From positions 1 to 64,000 of IMG/VR virus record IMGVR_UViG_3300020603_000005: 64,000 nucleotides of DNA. One strand, 5' to 3'. The notes beneath the pieces are model-generated. The model saw nothing but the letters and a program-made list of their open reading frames with translations, was not told the origin of the DNA and searched no databases. The stretch is from a virus. This document shows, one piece after another, positions 33,625-43,700 of the stretch (position 1 is the first letter of the stretch; the number at the start of each line of letters is the position of its first letter). Position numbers and translations under genes: made by a program.

Positions 33625-34459
33625 CCAATTTTCTCGAGTTGTGGTTGAATTGGCAGATAAGCCACATCTCAGAGAAAGAGGTTTGATGTTCAGGCATGAG
33701 CTAGAAGACGGGCATGGCATGGCTTTTGTATTTGACAGGCCAGAGCGACATAGTTTTTGGGGTATGAACACATTTCTGCCATTGGACATAGCTTTTGTAA
33801 ATCCATTTGGTAAAATTGTCACAGTTGGCAGGATAAGACCTCATGATTTGACATCGGTTTCGTCTTCTGAGCCGTGTAGTTTGGTCGTTGAGTTGCCCGA
33901 TGGCTGGCTTTCCAAGAATGGATTCAGGGTTGGCGATGAGTGTCATCTCAATACAGATGGCGTCCAACCCTGCTGCATATTTAACAGAAGCTATAAACTC
34001 GCCCAAAAGATGCCACTGACGTCCTTGGACCCAGATCGTGTTGATTTTGCAGAGATCAGACAATCGTCAGAAGGGGAGGATGTTGCTTCGACCCCGCCTC
34101 CTCAGGCAGATGAGGTTCCCGCAGATAGAGCCCAAATAGTCACGGATCCAGCCAGGTCTGCAGCAGATTCTCAGGTTTCTATATCTGTTGCAGTCCCAAA
34201 TTTTTCAGGAGTTGGTGATGCAGTCAGGTGGTCTGTGGCAAACAGGCAGTCTATGCTTATAGAATATTTGACAGAGGGCGGCAAAATTATTTCAAGGGAG
34301 ATTGAACCTCACGATATGCATTTTTCTGAAGCCAGCCGCAGACAGGTGGTTGTTTCATGGGACACAACGGTTGGAGCGCCTAGAAATTATTTATTGACCA
34401 GAATAGTCAGATTTTCTTTCCCGAGCAGGACATTTACGCGTAAATTCGTAGTTACTTGA
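33617..34459 (+). CDS. DUF192 domain protein with C-terminal extension
   Basis: 280 residues from ATG 33617. Residues 1-115 fit the DUF192 fold: KPHLRERGLMFRHELEDGHG, FVFDRPERHSFWGMNTFLPL, DIAFVNPFGKIVTVGRI, then a closing strand before FRVGDECHL. DUF192 proteins are small beta-barrels of unknown biochemical role, usually single-domain. Here an extra 165 residues follow: a Pro/Ala/Asp-rich linker, then a beta-rich domain (SVAVPNFSGVGDAVRWSV; ISREIEPHDMHFSEASRRQV). The location in the packaging operon makes a structural role likely, as inference. Confidence 0.75.
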   Translation: MNNQFSRVVVELADKPHLRERGLMFRHELEDGHGMAFVFDRPERHSFWGMNTFLPLDIAFVNPFGKIVTVGRIRPHDLTSVSSSEPCSLVVELPDGWLSKNGFRVGDECHLNTDGVQPCCIFNRSYKLAQKMPLTSLDPDRVDFAEIRQSSEGEDVASTPPPQADEVPADRAQIVTDPARSAADSQVSISVAVPNFSGVGDAVRWSVANRQSMLIEYLTEGGKIISREIEPHDMHFSEASRRQVVVSWDTTVGAPRNYLLTRIVRFSFPSRTFTRKFVVT

Positions 34460-34463
34460 AGTC

Positions 34464-35054
34464 ATGGAACTATCAAATATCATCAAGGACATTGTTCTCA
34501 TTGCCAACGGACTTGACGCTAATGGTAATCATCCACAGGCGGTTAGACTTGACGATATTGCGTCTGACCTCTCTATGGTCAAAACCGCTCAGTACATGGG
34601 CATACAAGGGGTGGCTGTGCGCAACAGCAGGTGCTGGCAGGGATGTTTTAGACACAAGCGTGCACAGGGCATGCGTCCACAGGAGGCGTGGAGCGAGTGT
34701 CACAGTGAATATGTATCTGCAATTTCTGGCGACGTGAAGACCTGGAACAAGTACGCATCTTCTGATGGTTCATGGGAAAAAGAACCAATGGGTGGGGATT
34801 TCAATCTTCAGACCATAATTGAAGCAAAGATGGCTTCTGGAACTCCAGAGAGGATTGCCATTCCAGAGGCAGTTGCAGAGCACGCAATAGCCATTCCGGA
34901 CAGACTGGTTCGATGTTCAAACGAAATGGGAAAAGTTGCCTCTTCCATACAATCGAAAGATCCTTCGACAGCAGGCAGGCTGCGTGTGGCAGCTTCTTGC
35001 TTGAGAGATGAGGCGTGGGAAATTACCAAAGCATCACTCCCTGACGAGGTGTGA
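34464..35054 (+). CDS. Unknown protein with Cys/Trp-rich centre
   Basis: 196 residues, 4 bases after the previous stop. The N-terminal helix (LSNIIKDIVLIANGLDANG) leads to SMVKTAQYMGIQGVAVRNSR with the K-T-A-Q motif, then a conserved-looking CWQGCFRHKRAQGMRPQEAW, SECHSEY. The Cys spacing could bind a metal or form a small globular core. The C-terminal half is helical. Function unknown. Confidence 0.65.
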   Translation: MELSNIIKDIVLIANGLDANGNHPQAVRLDDIASDLSMVKTAQYMGIQGVAVRNSRCWQGCFRHKRAQGMRPQEAWSECHSEYVSAISGDVKTWNKYASSDGSWEKEPMGGDFNLQTIIEAKMASGTPERIAIPEAVAEHAIAIPDRLVRCSNEMGKVASSIQSKDPSTAGRLRVAASCLRDEAWEITKASLPDEV

Positions 35055-35091
35055 TTAGGGTTTAAGAGAAAAGAACAACAAAGGAGCAAAT

Positions 35092-35703
35092 ATGAAGTTC
35101 TTCAGCAATAAAATATCAGTCAATGGGCCGTCCCGAAGTTTTAATGACATCATTCGGGATGTTACAGGTGGGATGAGTAAGCAGGCATCTGCAGTCGATG
35201 CGCCAGAAGTCCTAGAGAAGGAGGCTAAGAAAGAATTGCCTGCCTTCATCAAGGACAAGATCAATGAGCGCAAAAAGAAGCCCAAGGAAGCCGAATCCGA
35301 TGGCTTCAGCAAGATTGCCGACGTGATCAAGGTAAATGACGACGAGGTCTTGCTCGTTCTTGCCAATTCCAGCGATGACGAGACCGATGTGGATATTGAA
35401 GACGACCACGCTGATGAAGAGATCACAGAGGCCATGGGTGCTGTTGCTGCCGCTGGCTGCGGTTATGGCACAAAGGAGTCAGACTCATCCTGCGCATCTG
35501 ATTCTGGTGGCGAGGAAGAGGAGATAGGAAATGCCTACAGGCCGCATAGCAATCCTCCTCGTCGGCCGAAGACTTCATCTGAGCATCCGAAGTTTGTCAA
35601 GATAGCCAATCTCACCGACAAGCAGAAGGGCAAGTTCCGTTCATACTGGTCCAACATTTGGCCCAAGGACTTCATAGACGCCGTTCTTGACACGGAGAAC
35701 TGA
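35092..35703 (+). CDS. Acidic virion-type protein with repeated K-x-A motifs
   Basis: 203 residues, preceded by AAAGGAGC. K-x-A-type motifs occur three times: GGMSKQASAV, DGFSKIADVI and KFVKIANLTDK. The middle is acidic (DDETDVDIEDDHADEEI) and Cys-containing (CGYGTKESDSSC). The C-terminus (KGKFRSYWSNIWPKDFIDAV) is helical and aromatic. The spread of the motif suggests proteolytic processing or binding sites. Function unknown. Confidence 0.7.
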   Translation: MKFFSNKISVNGPSRSFNDIIRDVTGGMSKQASAVDAPEVLEKEAKKELPAFIKDKINERKKKPKEAESDGFSKIADVIKVNDDEVLLVLANSSDDETDVDIEDDHADEEITEAMGAVAAAGCGYGTKESDSSCASDSGGEEEEIGNAYRPHSNPPRRPKTSSEHPKFVKIANLTDKQKGKFRSYWSNIWPKDFIDAVLDTEN

Positions 35704-35706
35704 ACG

Positions 35707-36315
35707 ATGTCTTTCCTGCCGGTGGGCCGACGCAGGCATATGCAGAGCCAGCTTTTTAAGTTGGCAGACGAGCAGATCCCTCAGCCTGAAATGGGGTCTG
35801 TATACATGGATACGGGCAGTTCAGCTCCTCTGCCCGCCCCGTCACAGGATCAGGCGCCTGCATCGAATGAGGGCAGAGAGAAGTCTTTGAGGGAGTATGT
35901 TTTTGCAGTCTTGGAAGGTCTTGGTGTTGAACCAAGACATTTGACAGACCCGAAGGTCTCTAAGAAAATCTTTCGGCAGATATCTTCGATTGGGTCAGGT
36001 GAGTTAAGTGGATCTTTCATGATACCTTCAGCGACTGCAAAATCTCGTATCACAGAGTCTCATGCTTCACAAATTGCAGGTCAGATCTGTGAGGCATTTG
36101 GCTTGGAGGGAAATATGAGTCATGAGGGTCGTAACTATATAGTCAATTTCAGCAGCAAAAAGCCCAAAGCCGTCCAGCCTTCCACCGAAAACGATTCGTT
36201 TGCAGATCTTGCAGGAGATGCCATCGCAAAGGCTGCTTCGGCACATCATGATGCCTTCATGATGAGGAAATCTGCCATGGCAGATGCCCTGAAGAAAGCA
36301 GGTTTCCGCATATGA
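35707..36315 (+). CDS. Unknown 202-residue protein
   Basis: Opens with a basic segment, FLPVGRRRHMQSQLFKLADE, carrying the K-L-A variant of the shared motif. After a Pro-rich linker comes a folded helical domain (LREYVFAVLEGLGVEPRHLT; RITESHASQIAGQICEAFGL) and a beta strand (RNYIVNFSSKKP). The C-terminal ALKKAGFRI overlaps the next ATG. Function unknown. Confidence 0.65.
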   Translation: MSFLPVGRRRHMQSQLFKLADEQIPQPEMGSVYMDTGSSAPLPAPSQDQAPASNEGREKSLREYVFAVLEGLGVEPRHLTDPKVSKKIFRQISSIGSGELSGSFMIPSATAKSRITESHASQIAGQICEAFGLEGNMSHEGRNYIVNFSSKKPKAVQPSTENDSFADLAGDAIAKAASAHHDAFMMRKSAMADALKKAGFRI

Positions 36316-36953
36316 GAATTTTCAAAAATCAAAATGAGGGTCGGTCTGAACTTTTTGGGAACAAAGTTGAAAAGCTAGCAGAAGAAGCTTCTCGGCCTTC
36401 TTGGCTTGAAAACTTTGCTCGTAAAGTGGCTGGCTCTCCTGAGACCGAGGTTTCCGAGGGAGGATTGCTCCGTAATAGGCTTTTAGGCTCACACACAATT
36501 GATGCAGGTGGGCATGTTGGGAGCCTTGGAGTAAAGGCCGCATCAGACACCCTATTTGGGCTTAAGGACCCACCTGCTCCACGGGTGGCTGCCGATAGTG
36601 TGAATGAGCATGCTGTCAAGGAGGAAGAACCCTTGCCCACCTCTGCGGAGCGGATGGCCGCTCATGTCTCATCTCTTTCTGGCAAATCTGGCGGCAGAGG
36701 TCTCATTCGCAACGACTCTGTTAGCATCTTTGACAAGGAGGCATTCTCCCACATCAAGGATGCTCCGATGGTTGCCAAGCCAACTGTTGAATGTGAGGTG
36801 GCTCAGCCGAAGTCTCCAGTCAACAGCAGAGATATGGCTGCTTCCATGTTTGACTCTTTGGCATCAAAGCATGCATCAAGAAGGCCTTCGTCTTCTGATG
36901 TTAGTGCCGTCACAAGAATGTTCGAAGCGCTTAAAGGTAAACAATTCAAGTGA
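36312..36953 (+). CDS. Unknown low-complexity virion-type protein
   Basis: 213 residues, ATGA overlap with the previous stop. Early residues include NKVEKLAEEASRPSWLENFA and RKVAGSPETEV, variants of the K-x-A theme. The remainder is disordered and Ser/Ala/Glu-rich, with scattered short helices. Its stop overlaps the GTG start of the next gene. Function unknown. Confidence 0.6.
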   Translation: MRIFKNQNEGRSELFGNKVEKLAEEASRPSWLENFARKVAGSPETEVSEGGLLRNRLLGSHTIDAGGHVGSLGVKAASDTLFGLKDPPAPRVAADSVNEHAVKEEEPLPTSAERMAAHVSSLSGKSGGRGLIRNDSVSIFDKEAFSHIKDAPMVAKPTVECEVAQPKSPVNSRDMAASMFDSLASKHASRRPSSSDVSAVTRMFEALKGKQFK

Positions 36954-37921
36954 AATTCAATCTTTCCAAAGTTGCGCAGATAAGAACGACGGAAGCAGAG
37001 CAGTTGCTTGTGCCTGAGGCCCCACTTGTCATGGATCCAGTTGCCCCACAGACTGCGGGCTTGGCGCAAGTGGAGTTGCCGTCATTCTCAAACCACACGG
37101 AAATGTTTGAATTCCTGAATAGTTTCAGGAGGGATGGTGAGCCTGGATCTGGCTACAATGAGGTGTGGAATGGTTTTTTCGCACCCCGTCTCGGCACATC
37201 ACCTAACGCCTCCATGTTTGAAGAGGCTCTTCAAGATTTTTATCAACAGGACGAGGATTCAGAAAATTCTGCCGATATTGCTGACAGGGCATTCCAAATA
37301 TATTCTGATGTGATTGCTCCATCTGTTGTTCCGGTGGACGCAGTTGAGAAGGCAGCTGCCAGCCTAGACAGGATTGTGGAGGCTTCAGACGAGCAGATCA
37401 GCCTACTTGCCGAGCGGTTTTCTAAGATTACAAAAACAGTTAAGACTGCTTCTAAGAAAAATGTTTTCAACTTGACTAAGCAGGCCTCACATGGTAACAT
37501 GGAGAACATCATATTGTTTGGCCCAGGGCAAACAAGGCCAAGCCCCTTCATTAGAGATGTGGAGAGTAATATTTCTGCTCTTGAACGCAACAAGAACAAC
37601 CAGTTCTTCTTTGGCGGAATCTACGACATAGATTTTGAAACATTGTGGCGTGGCAATGTCATGGACAAATATTATCGTCCTTTCGATGGAGCTCACGGTC
37701 TGTCGGGCGGTGGTTACATTGAGGATCGTTTTGAAGTTAACAAAGTCGTTCCAGTTGGCAACGATCTGCGCGTTCCAACTGACGGCAGTCCGCGCCCATT
37801 CATCCCTGAATTTAGTTCTCTAGAATCTAGAATGGCTGCAGCACGTGGTGATTTGAAGGGGAATAATGGTCGCGTCACTTTTGCCCCATTCAACATTTCG
37901 GCATCAAAAAAAAAGAGTTGA
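36950..37921 (+). CDS. Unknown 323-residue virion-type protein
   Basis: GTG start at 36950 in a GTGA overlap. The N-terminus KFNLSKVAQIRTTEAEQLLV has the K-V-A-Q motif; a second cluster (KTVKTASKKNVFNLTKQASH) lies at about residue 165. The first half includes an acidic helical domain. The C-terminal third is beta-rich with Asn/Gly/Phe (NNQFFFGGIYDIDFETLWRG). It precedes the zinc-ribbon gene and portal, so it is most likely a head protein. Confidence 0.65.
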   Translation: MKFNLSKVAQIRTTEAEQLLVPEAPLVMDPVAPQTAGLAQVELPSFSNHTEMFEFLNSFRRDGEPGSGYNEVWNGFFAPRLGTSPNASMFEEALQDFYQQDEDSENSADIADRAFQIYSDVIAPSVVPVDAVEKAAASLDRIVEASDEQISLLAERFSKITKTVKTASKKNVFNLTKQASHGNMENIILFGPGQTRPSPFIRDVESNISALERNKNNQFFFGGIYDIDFETLWRGNVMDKYYRPFDGAHGLSGGGYIEDRFEVNKVVPVGNDLRVPTDGSPRPFIPEFSSLESRMAAARGDLKGNNGRVTFAPFNISASKKKS

Positions 37922-38103
37922 CGGCATCTAAAACTGCCGCATTCGACCCCCTCTCGACCCCGTTCAGAGATGGTGAGAAGAAAAAGCCAATGGCAGGCTG
38001 GAAGAAAAATTGTCCAGTTTGTAGGAGCTGTAACAACGCAACAGCGTCTAATTGTGTTAACTGTGGAGCGTCTCTAGCTCAAGTTGTTGCCGTGCAGGCA
38101 TGA
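37918..38103 (+). CDS. Small zinc-ribbon protein
   Basis: 61 residues with TTG start 37918 overlapping the previous TGA; ATG 37990 is an alternative shorter start. The C-terminal half has CPVCRSCNNATASNCVNCGA, giving C-x2-C and C-x2-C pairs of a double zinc-ribbon knuckle. The N-terminus again has SKTAAF (K-T-A). It probably binds one zinc and may bind a partner protein or nucleic acid. It lies 30 bases before the portal gene. Confidence 0.65.
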   Translation: MTASKTAAFDPLSTPFRDGEKKKPMAGWKKNCPVCRSCNNATASNCVNCGASLAQVVAVQA

Positions 38104-38133
38104 TGACGAAAAACCACTATAGGACATCATCTC

Positions 38134-40347
38134 ATGGCAACCAAGAAAAACGCAAGTAGTGAATCGATGGTGGACAACAAGACATATGCAAACGGAACTA
38201 TAGTTCCGCTGCCGCTGACCAAGGCGGCTCAATATGTTGGTGGGAATGTGTCCACCATATTCACCCAGCCGATGTTTTTCTCTCCTCTGCACACTCCGCA
38301 GAGTTGGCAGATAGCAAGCAGACGCAAGGAAGTGTACCAGTGGGCGCGTTTCTATTACGAAAACGAGCCAAAGGCTGCTGGTGGTATAGATTTCTATGCA
38401 ACATTCCCCATGAATGGATTCAAACTGGAGTGCAGAGATCGAAAGGTCTTGAACTATTTTGAGCACATGGTTGAAAAACTCAACCTTGATCACTGGTTCA
38501 GAAAGATATCGCACGAATATTTTTTGCTTGGTGATGTTTTCGTGTTTTTGGAAATAGACTGCCCAGTGTGCGGAGGTAGGACAAACCTTCCTGACGGCAC
38601 GATATGCAACCATCCGGGCGGAACATTCAAAAGACTGATGATCCTCAATCCAGATTTCGTTGAGGTTCAAAACACGCAACTTGCCGACCACCCAACAATT
38701 GCCATGTTGCCAGATGATGATCTACGCAGAGTGGTGCAGCAGAAGAAGCCAAAGGATATCTATGACAAGATATCTCCGCAGGTTCGTGACCTTGTTGCCG
38801 CCGGGCAGGCCATACCTCTTAGTCCGCGCTGCGTGAGTCATTTGCGACATAAGGGGAGTCCTTATGGAACTTATGGAGAGTCATTGCTGCGTCGACTCTT
38901 CATGACGATTGCATACAAAACCAAGTTGATGACAGCGAACTGGATCGTGGCAGAGCGTCATATATTGCCAATAAGAATAGTAAAGGTTGGCACTGCCGAG
39001 CGCCCTGCAAATGAGATGGATATTGCAGATGTGCAGGCTCAACTTGCTGCAGTGGCAAATGATCCAAATTTGACCATTGTTACTCACCATGCATTCGAGA
39101 TGACTTGGGAGGGTGCAACTGGCAAAATCCACGATATAAGCAATCAGCTCGAATATGTCGGCAAGGAGATGCTTGACGGTCTAATGCTCAACCAGACCTT
39201 GCTCAACGGAGAGATGCAGGCTTATTCTGGTGCTGCTGTTGGCGTGGAGACCCTCATCAGAAGACTTGAAACCTGGCGTATGGAGTTGGCACAGTGGGCA
39301 GAAAGAAACATATTCTTACCCGTTGCTCAAATGCAGGGTTTTGTTGACACAGTAAAATCGAAGCAGTTGAACGAAACTGTATGGCTGTATCCAAGAATAA
39401 AATGGAACGATCTTCGTCTTCGTGACAACTCTGAATCGTTGAACAAGATTATTCAGTTGTATGACAAGCAGGTTATCAGCAGGCAAAAGTTGCTTGATAC
39501 ATTTGATATAGACTTTGATATTGAGGTTGCACGCATCAGGGAAGAACAGGTTATGGCGGGTACTGGAGGTCAGGTTCTTGGCGGACAGCCTGGTGGCGGC
39601 GGTGGCGGCGGCGGAATCGGAGACCTAGGAAGCATAATGGGCGGATTGGGAGGTGCTGGTGGTGGTGCGCCGCCTGCTCCAGCCCCCATGGGCGGAGGTG
39701 CACCGCCGATGGATTTGGGGATGTCTCCGCCTGGTGGTGCTCCATCGGCAATTCCTGCCATGGGTGGCAACCCTGGTGCTCCGCCCATGGCGGCAGCCGC
39801 ATCTATTTTGTCAGGAAAGATATTTAAGAAGGGCAAGGGGCCAAAGGCAAAAGATATGCCCAAACCTCCACAGCCTACGAAGATATTTTTGACAAAGCCG
39901 GAGCAGAAGTTGGCATCGATCCTCAACCAACTTGCGGTTCCGTACCCACTTTTTGCACAATTCCAGCAGTACATGCCAGGTCAGAGACAGCCATTCCTTC
40001 TAGATTTTGCATATCCTCAAATCGGAGTTGATGTGGAGGCAGATGGAGAAATGTGGCATTCAGATCCCGAAGCCATTGAGCGTGACCGAGCAAGAGACAT
40101 GAAACTTGCACAACTTGGTTGGCGGGTTATAAGGATAAAAGAGGGTGCCCTCAACAGTCGGGTGGACGAAGTTGCTCAAGTTGTGATGTCAAATATTAGA
40201 GAAGCGATAGAAGAGCGGAGGATTTTGGGCAAAACTTCGGCATCTTTATCTGATGGAGAGCCTCGTGTCATTTCCACAGATGTGGCCGACATTTTCTTAC
40301 CAACAGGTGCATCCCATGCTGAAGATTTCAGCACGCAGGATACGTGA
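38134..40347 (+). CDS. Portal protein fused to a DUF559/Vsr-like nuclease domain
   Basis: 737 residues. Residues 1-470 are portal-like: an N-terminal arm with LTKAAQYVGG, then YQWARFYYENEPKAAGGIDF, a Cys cluster (DCPVCGG...CNHPGG, possible zinc site at about 150), LLRRLFMTIAYKTKLMTANW and helices with WRMELAQWAERNIFLPVAQM. Residues 475-580 are a Gly/Pro/Ala linker. Residues 585-695 form a second domain: PEQKLASILNQL, FLLDFAYPQIGVDVEADGEM, W-H, then RDRARDMKLAQLGWRVIRIK. This is the pattern of the DUF559/Vsr type of PD-(D/E)xK nucleases (E, D, E-x-D, D...R, G-W-x-V-x-R). The portal assignment follows from the position after terminase and before protease and capsid, and from length and composition. 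Confidence 0.85.
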   Translation: MATKKNASSESMVDNKTYANGTIVPLPLTKAAQYVGGNVSTIFTQPMFFSPLHTPQSWQIASRRKEVYQWARFYYENEPKAAGGIDFYATFPMNGFKLECRDRKVLNYFEHMVEKLNLDHWFRKISHEYFLLGDVFVFLEIDCPVCGGRTNLPDGTICNHPGGTFKRLMILNPDFVEVQNTQLADHPTIAMLPDDDLRRVVQQKKPKDIYDKISPQVRDLVAAGQAIPLSPRCVSHLRHKGSPYGTYGESLLRRLFMTIAYKTKLMTANWIVAERHILPIRIVKVGTAERPANEMDIADVQAQLAAVANDPNLTIVTHHAFEMTWEGATGKIHDISNQLEYVGKEMLDGLMLNQTLLNGEMQAYSGAAVGVETLIRRLETWRMELAQWAERNIFLPVAQMQGFVDTVKSKQLNETVWLYPRIKWNDLRLRDNSESLNKIIQLYDKQVISRQKLLDTFDIDFDIEVARIREEQVMAGTGGQVLGGQPGGGGGGGGIGDLGSIMGGLGGAGGGAPPAPAPMGGGAPPMDLGMSPPGGAPSAIPAMGGNPGAPPMAAAASILSGKIFKKGKGPKAKDMPKPPQPTKIFLTKPEQKLASILNQLAVPYPLFAQFQQYMPGQRQPFLLDFAYPQIGVDVEADGEMWHSDPEAIERDRARDMKLAQLGWRVIRIKEGALNSRVDEVAQVVMSNIREAIEERRILGKTSASLSDGEPRVISTDVADIFLPTGASHAEDFSTQDT

Positions 40348-40729
40348 CCGTAACATCAATTGGGAAGAGGTATACACTGAGCGTACCGAGCCTCTCAAGA
40401 AGAGATACGAGAGGGAAATTGGTTCTGGGGCATACCACAGATGGCAAGGCCACGACTACACCACCAACTCAGACTATTATGTTGTATGCTCGCCAGCGAG
40501 AACCAAAGATCTCAAGAAGGCATTTTTTGCAGGTATCAAAAAGTTGCCATCCAACTGGATGAAATTTGAGTCTAAAGTCTACAGCCCGTATGGAAAATAT
40601 TTTACTAACATTGCTTCGGCCCTGTCTTTCCTTTCAGATAAATACAGAATACCATATCCTAAGAATCAGTTCAACTATACATTGACCCATTTGGCTAATG
40701 TAAGAATCCCGAGGACAGTGAGGGCATGA
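40316..40729 (+). CDS. Unknown basic protein overlapping the portal end
   Basis: 137 residues from ATG 40316, starting inside the last codons of the portal gene in another frame; a longer start at 40253 would overlap it more. The product is basic and aromatic (RDRNINWEEVYTERTEPLKK; AYHRWQGHDYTTNSDYYVVC). It ends in an ATGA overlap with the giant protease gene. Function unknown; a head assembly role is inferred from position. Confidence 0.65.
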   Translation: MLKISARRIRDRNINWEEVYTERTEPLKKRYEREIGSGAYHRWQGHDYTTNSDYYVVCSPARTKDLKKAFFAGIKKLPSNWMKFESKVYSPYGKYFTNIASALSFLSDKYRIPYPKNQFNYTLTHLANVRIPRTVRA

Positions 40730-43700
40730 TTCCAAGCAAGTTTTCCATTTCAGGGTCGAGGCAGGTTACTGCTCTTAATGTTCCCGAGGATTGGGATGAG
40801 TTTAACACGGAAGCACTGCAGAAACAGGCGGCCAAGGTTGGTACTGACCTGAACGGATTCGACATAACTGCAGCCGTCAAGGAACACCCCGATCATTTAT
40901 TTGTTAAGGTATTTGCAATAAAGAAGAATGAGGTCAATGACAACGGCGACTGGTTCAGTGAGACTGAGTTAAAGCGTGCCGCCAAAACGTTCATCGGGGT
41001 TCCGGTCTTTGTCAACCACCAAAATGACGACATCGAGAAGGCAAGGGGCAAGGTTGTACACGCATGGTACGACGATTCCACTGGCGGTATATATACAATT
41101 AACATGGTTGACCGCGTGGCCTTCCCTAGGCTTGCTAGGGGCATAGAGCAGGGATACGTGAACGGCACATCCATGGGCTGTCAAGTACAGTACTCATGCT
41201 GCAGCATATGCCATCACAGAGCTGCAACTGCAAAAGAATTTTGCTCACATATCAAAGAGCGCAAGAAGAAGCGCTTCAATGGCGATCATGTCTGTAAGTA
41301 TCATGAGTCTCCCAATGCTGGCGACGAGCCCTGTCCAGTTTGCGGTTGCAAAAAGGGCGAAAAGAAGATCCACACACATAAAGATCAACAAATTTTTGAA
41401 CACAATTTTGGTGTCAAATTTATCGAAGATAGTTTTGTGGTCAATCCAGCATGCCATGATTGCCTCGTGCAAGAAATACTCAACCCCGAAGGCGTCCGCA
41501 AAAAGATTGCTAGCCTTGTTGAGAGGGTCAGGGCTGTAAACGAGGGGTTTAGCAAGGTGGCAGAGGAATCATTCTGCAAGGACGGGGTTTGCGGAATGAA
41601 AAAAGTGGCAGGTCGACAAGAAATTGGAGAGTTGAATGAAGCAATGAACCTGCTTGAGCGTGTTGCCAGGTCCATGATGGCACAAAAACAGGCAGTTTCT
41701 ATGGAATATGTCAGCGATCTTGTTAAGGTCATGTCGAATGTGCAAAAAACCACAGATGAACTTATAGAAATGGGTTATGCACAGTTGCCATCTCCATCTT
41801 CTGAACAGATGGCAAGGGGGACATCGGCACCAGCATCGCCTGTCGATGGTGGAAAGATATCACAAACCACCCCATCTGCAATGGCGCCTGCAACAGCGGC
41901 CCCAATGTCTATGCCTCAGCAACCCTCCCCAAGACCCCCATCTTTGGGAACCCCGTCTTTTCAGGATGTGGGTGACGACATAGGCAGGGTTACCAAGCCA
42001 ACTTTTATTCCAAGGTCAGCTTTTGGGGAGGAGATTTGGAAAAAAAACAATATTAGAGGCAAGGGACTTGCCATCCGCGTGGAAGATGGCGAGTATTTCC
42101 CCTCGGAGGATTTTTTGGCACAGAACCAAATCATTGCAAAGGTCGCGTCAGCCAACTGTTCTGTTGTGATATCCGCCGACTCTGACGGCGAATCGTTTAT
42201 AACAGAAGTTGTTGACGGTCGTGTCGTCAGAGCATCATCTGCAGACGCGTTTCCTCATAACTTGAGGAGTGCAATCGCTGAAGATCCAGAAGGCGCAGCC
42301 CTCATCATCCTTGCATCCCTTGAAAAACAAGAAAACATCAACTCTAGTAAGGAGCCTGAATTGGACATTAACAACCGCACCGTTAAAACAGCTTCAAACC
42401 GCACCGACAACTCTCCTTCCACCATAATCGAAGGGCAGTTTGTCGAAGGCAATGGCATGGGCGCACGTACCGGTGCGGAGTACACCGAAATCATCGAGTC
42501 AGACAGCCGTCTTGGTGCATCCAAGCCTGCGTTCAAAGATGTGTCTAGTGCATCACCGCAGGTGAGGTCTGGATCATCCGAAGGCACGACAGAGATGCAA
42601 CTAGCTAGCGGATCCAACGGATTCATGGCACGTTGGAACTCTTTCCCAGAAACGATCACAGAGGGTCAGTGGGGTGATGCAACCCGCGAGATCCTTGCCA
42701 AGATACCAGCAGACTGGACAGACCATGTTCAGTCTGCCCAACTCGACATTCTCCGTAAGGATCACAAGTGGGTCGATCCAACTGCAATTACAGAGGCTCA
42801 ACTCGGATCGATGGCCAAGAAGGCAAGTACAGTTGACCTTGTCAAGATTGCAACCCGTTCTATTGCTGATGGCATTGCAATCTATGGTCTAGATCCCGTC
42901 GACATCTCCAAGGTTGCGCAGTACATATCAGCCAAGCCATCAAGACATGCCAAGGCTGCCTTCATGGTTTCTATTAATGCAGCCCCTTGGACTGTGTCTC
43001 AGCGTCGTGAAGTTGCCGAAAGAAACTCTGAGATGACCAAGGGTGCTTCTGCAGGTCTCATGGCCGAGCCCATCGACCTTGTTTTGGCCTCCATCGCAGA
43101 TAATGCCAAGAATGTCACTGCCGAGGATGCCATCCAGGCGTTCATCCACTGCGCGAACAATGACCTAGCTGTCGAGCAGGCCACCAAGATGGCAACTGAT
43201 GCTTCTGAAACCCTGGCAAAGGATGCCTCATTTGAGGACGCGATCCGCCAGGCCTTCCGTCCTGAAGATGGTCTCTACAAGGTTTGCTGCACTGTTGGCG
43301 AGGACATTTCAGCAGACCCATCAGATAAGATTAACTTTATAGCGGAGGTCACCAAGTTTGCTCAGGGCATGATCTCTAGTCGCTTCCCTGGTGTTGATGT
43401 TGTACCGATGTCAATAGATTTCGACGATGCCAATGGCATTGTTGAGGCAGTGGTCAAGGAGGCAAAAATGCTCACTTCTGCAGAGGAAGAGGCATACCAC
43501 AAGTTTGCATCCGATGTGGAGAGCACTATGAAGAAAGCCCCCAAGACAAAGGTCGCGGTCGCATCTTCTGAGACTTATGATTCTCGAGAAGACAGGATAT
43601 CTCGTCGTGCCAAGTTGCTTGAGGAGATTGAGCGACTTGAGAAGAAGGCTCAAGTTGGAGGCGCCATGCCCAGCGCCCTAAATCCAGCAGGCATGGGTGC

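Noticed and set aside
38074-38691. 205-codon reverse frame over the portal start
   Set aside because: It lies antisense to a confident portal region and has no motif.
40253-40315. Upstream start for the gene after the portal
   Set aside because: It would extend the overlap with the portal by 63 bases; ATG 40316 gives an overlap closer to that of other genes here.
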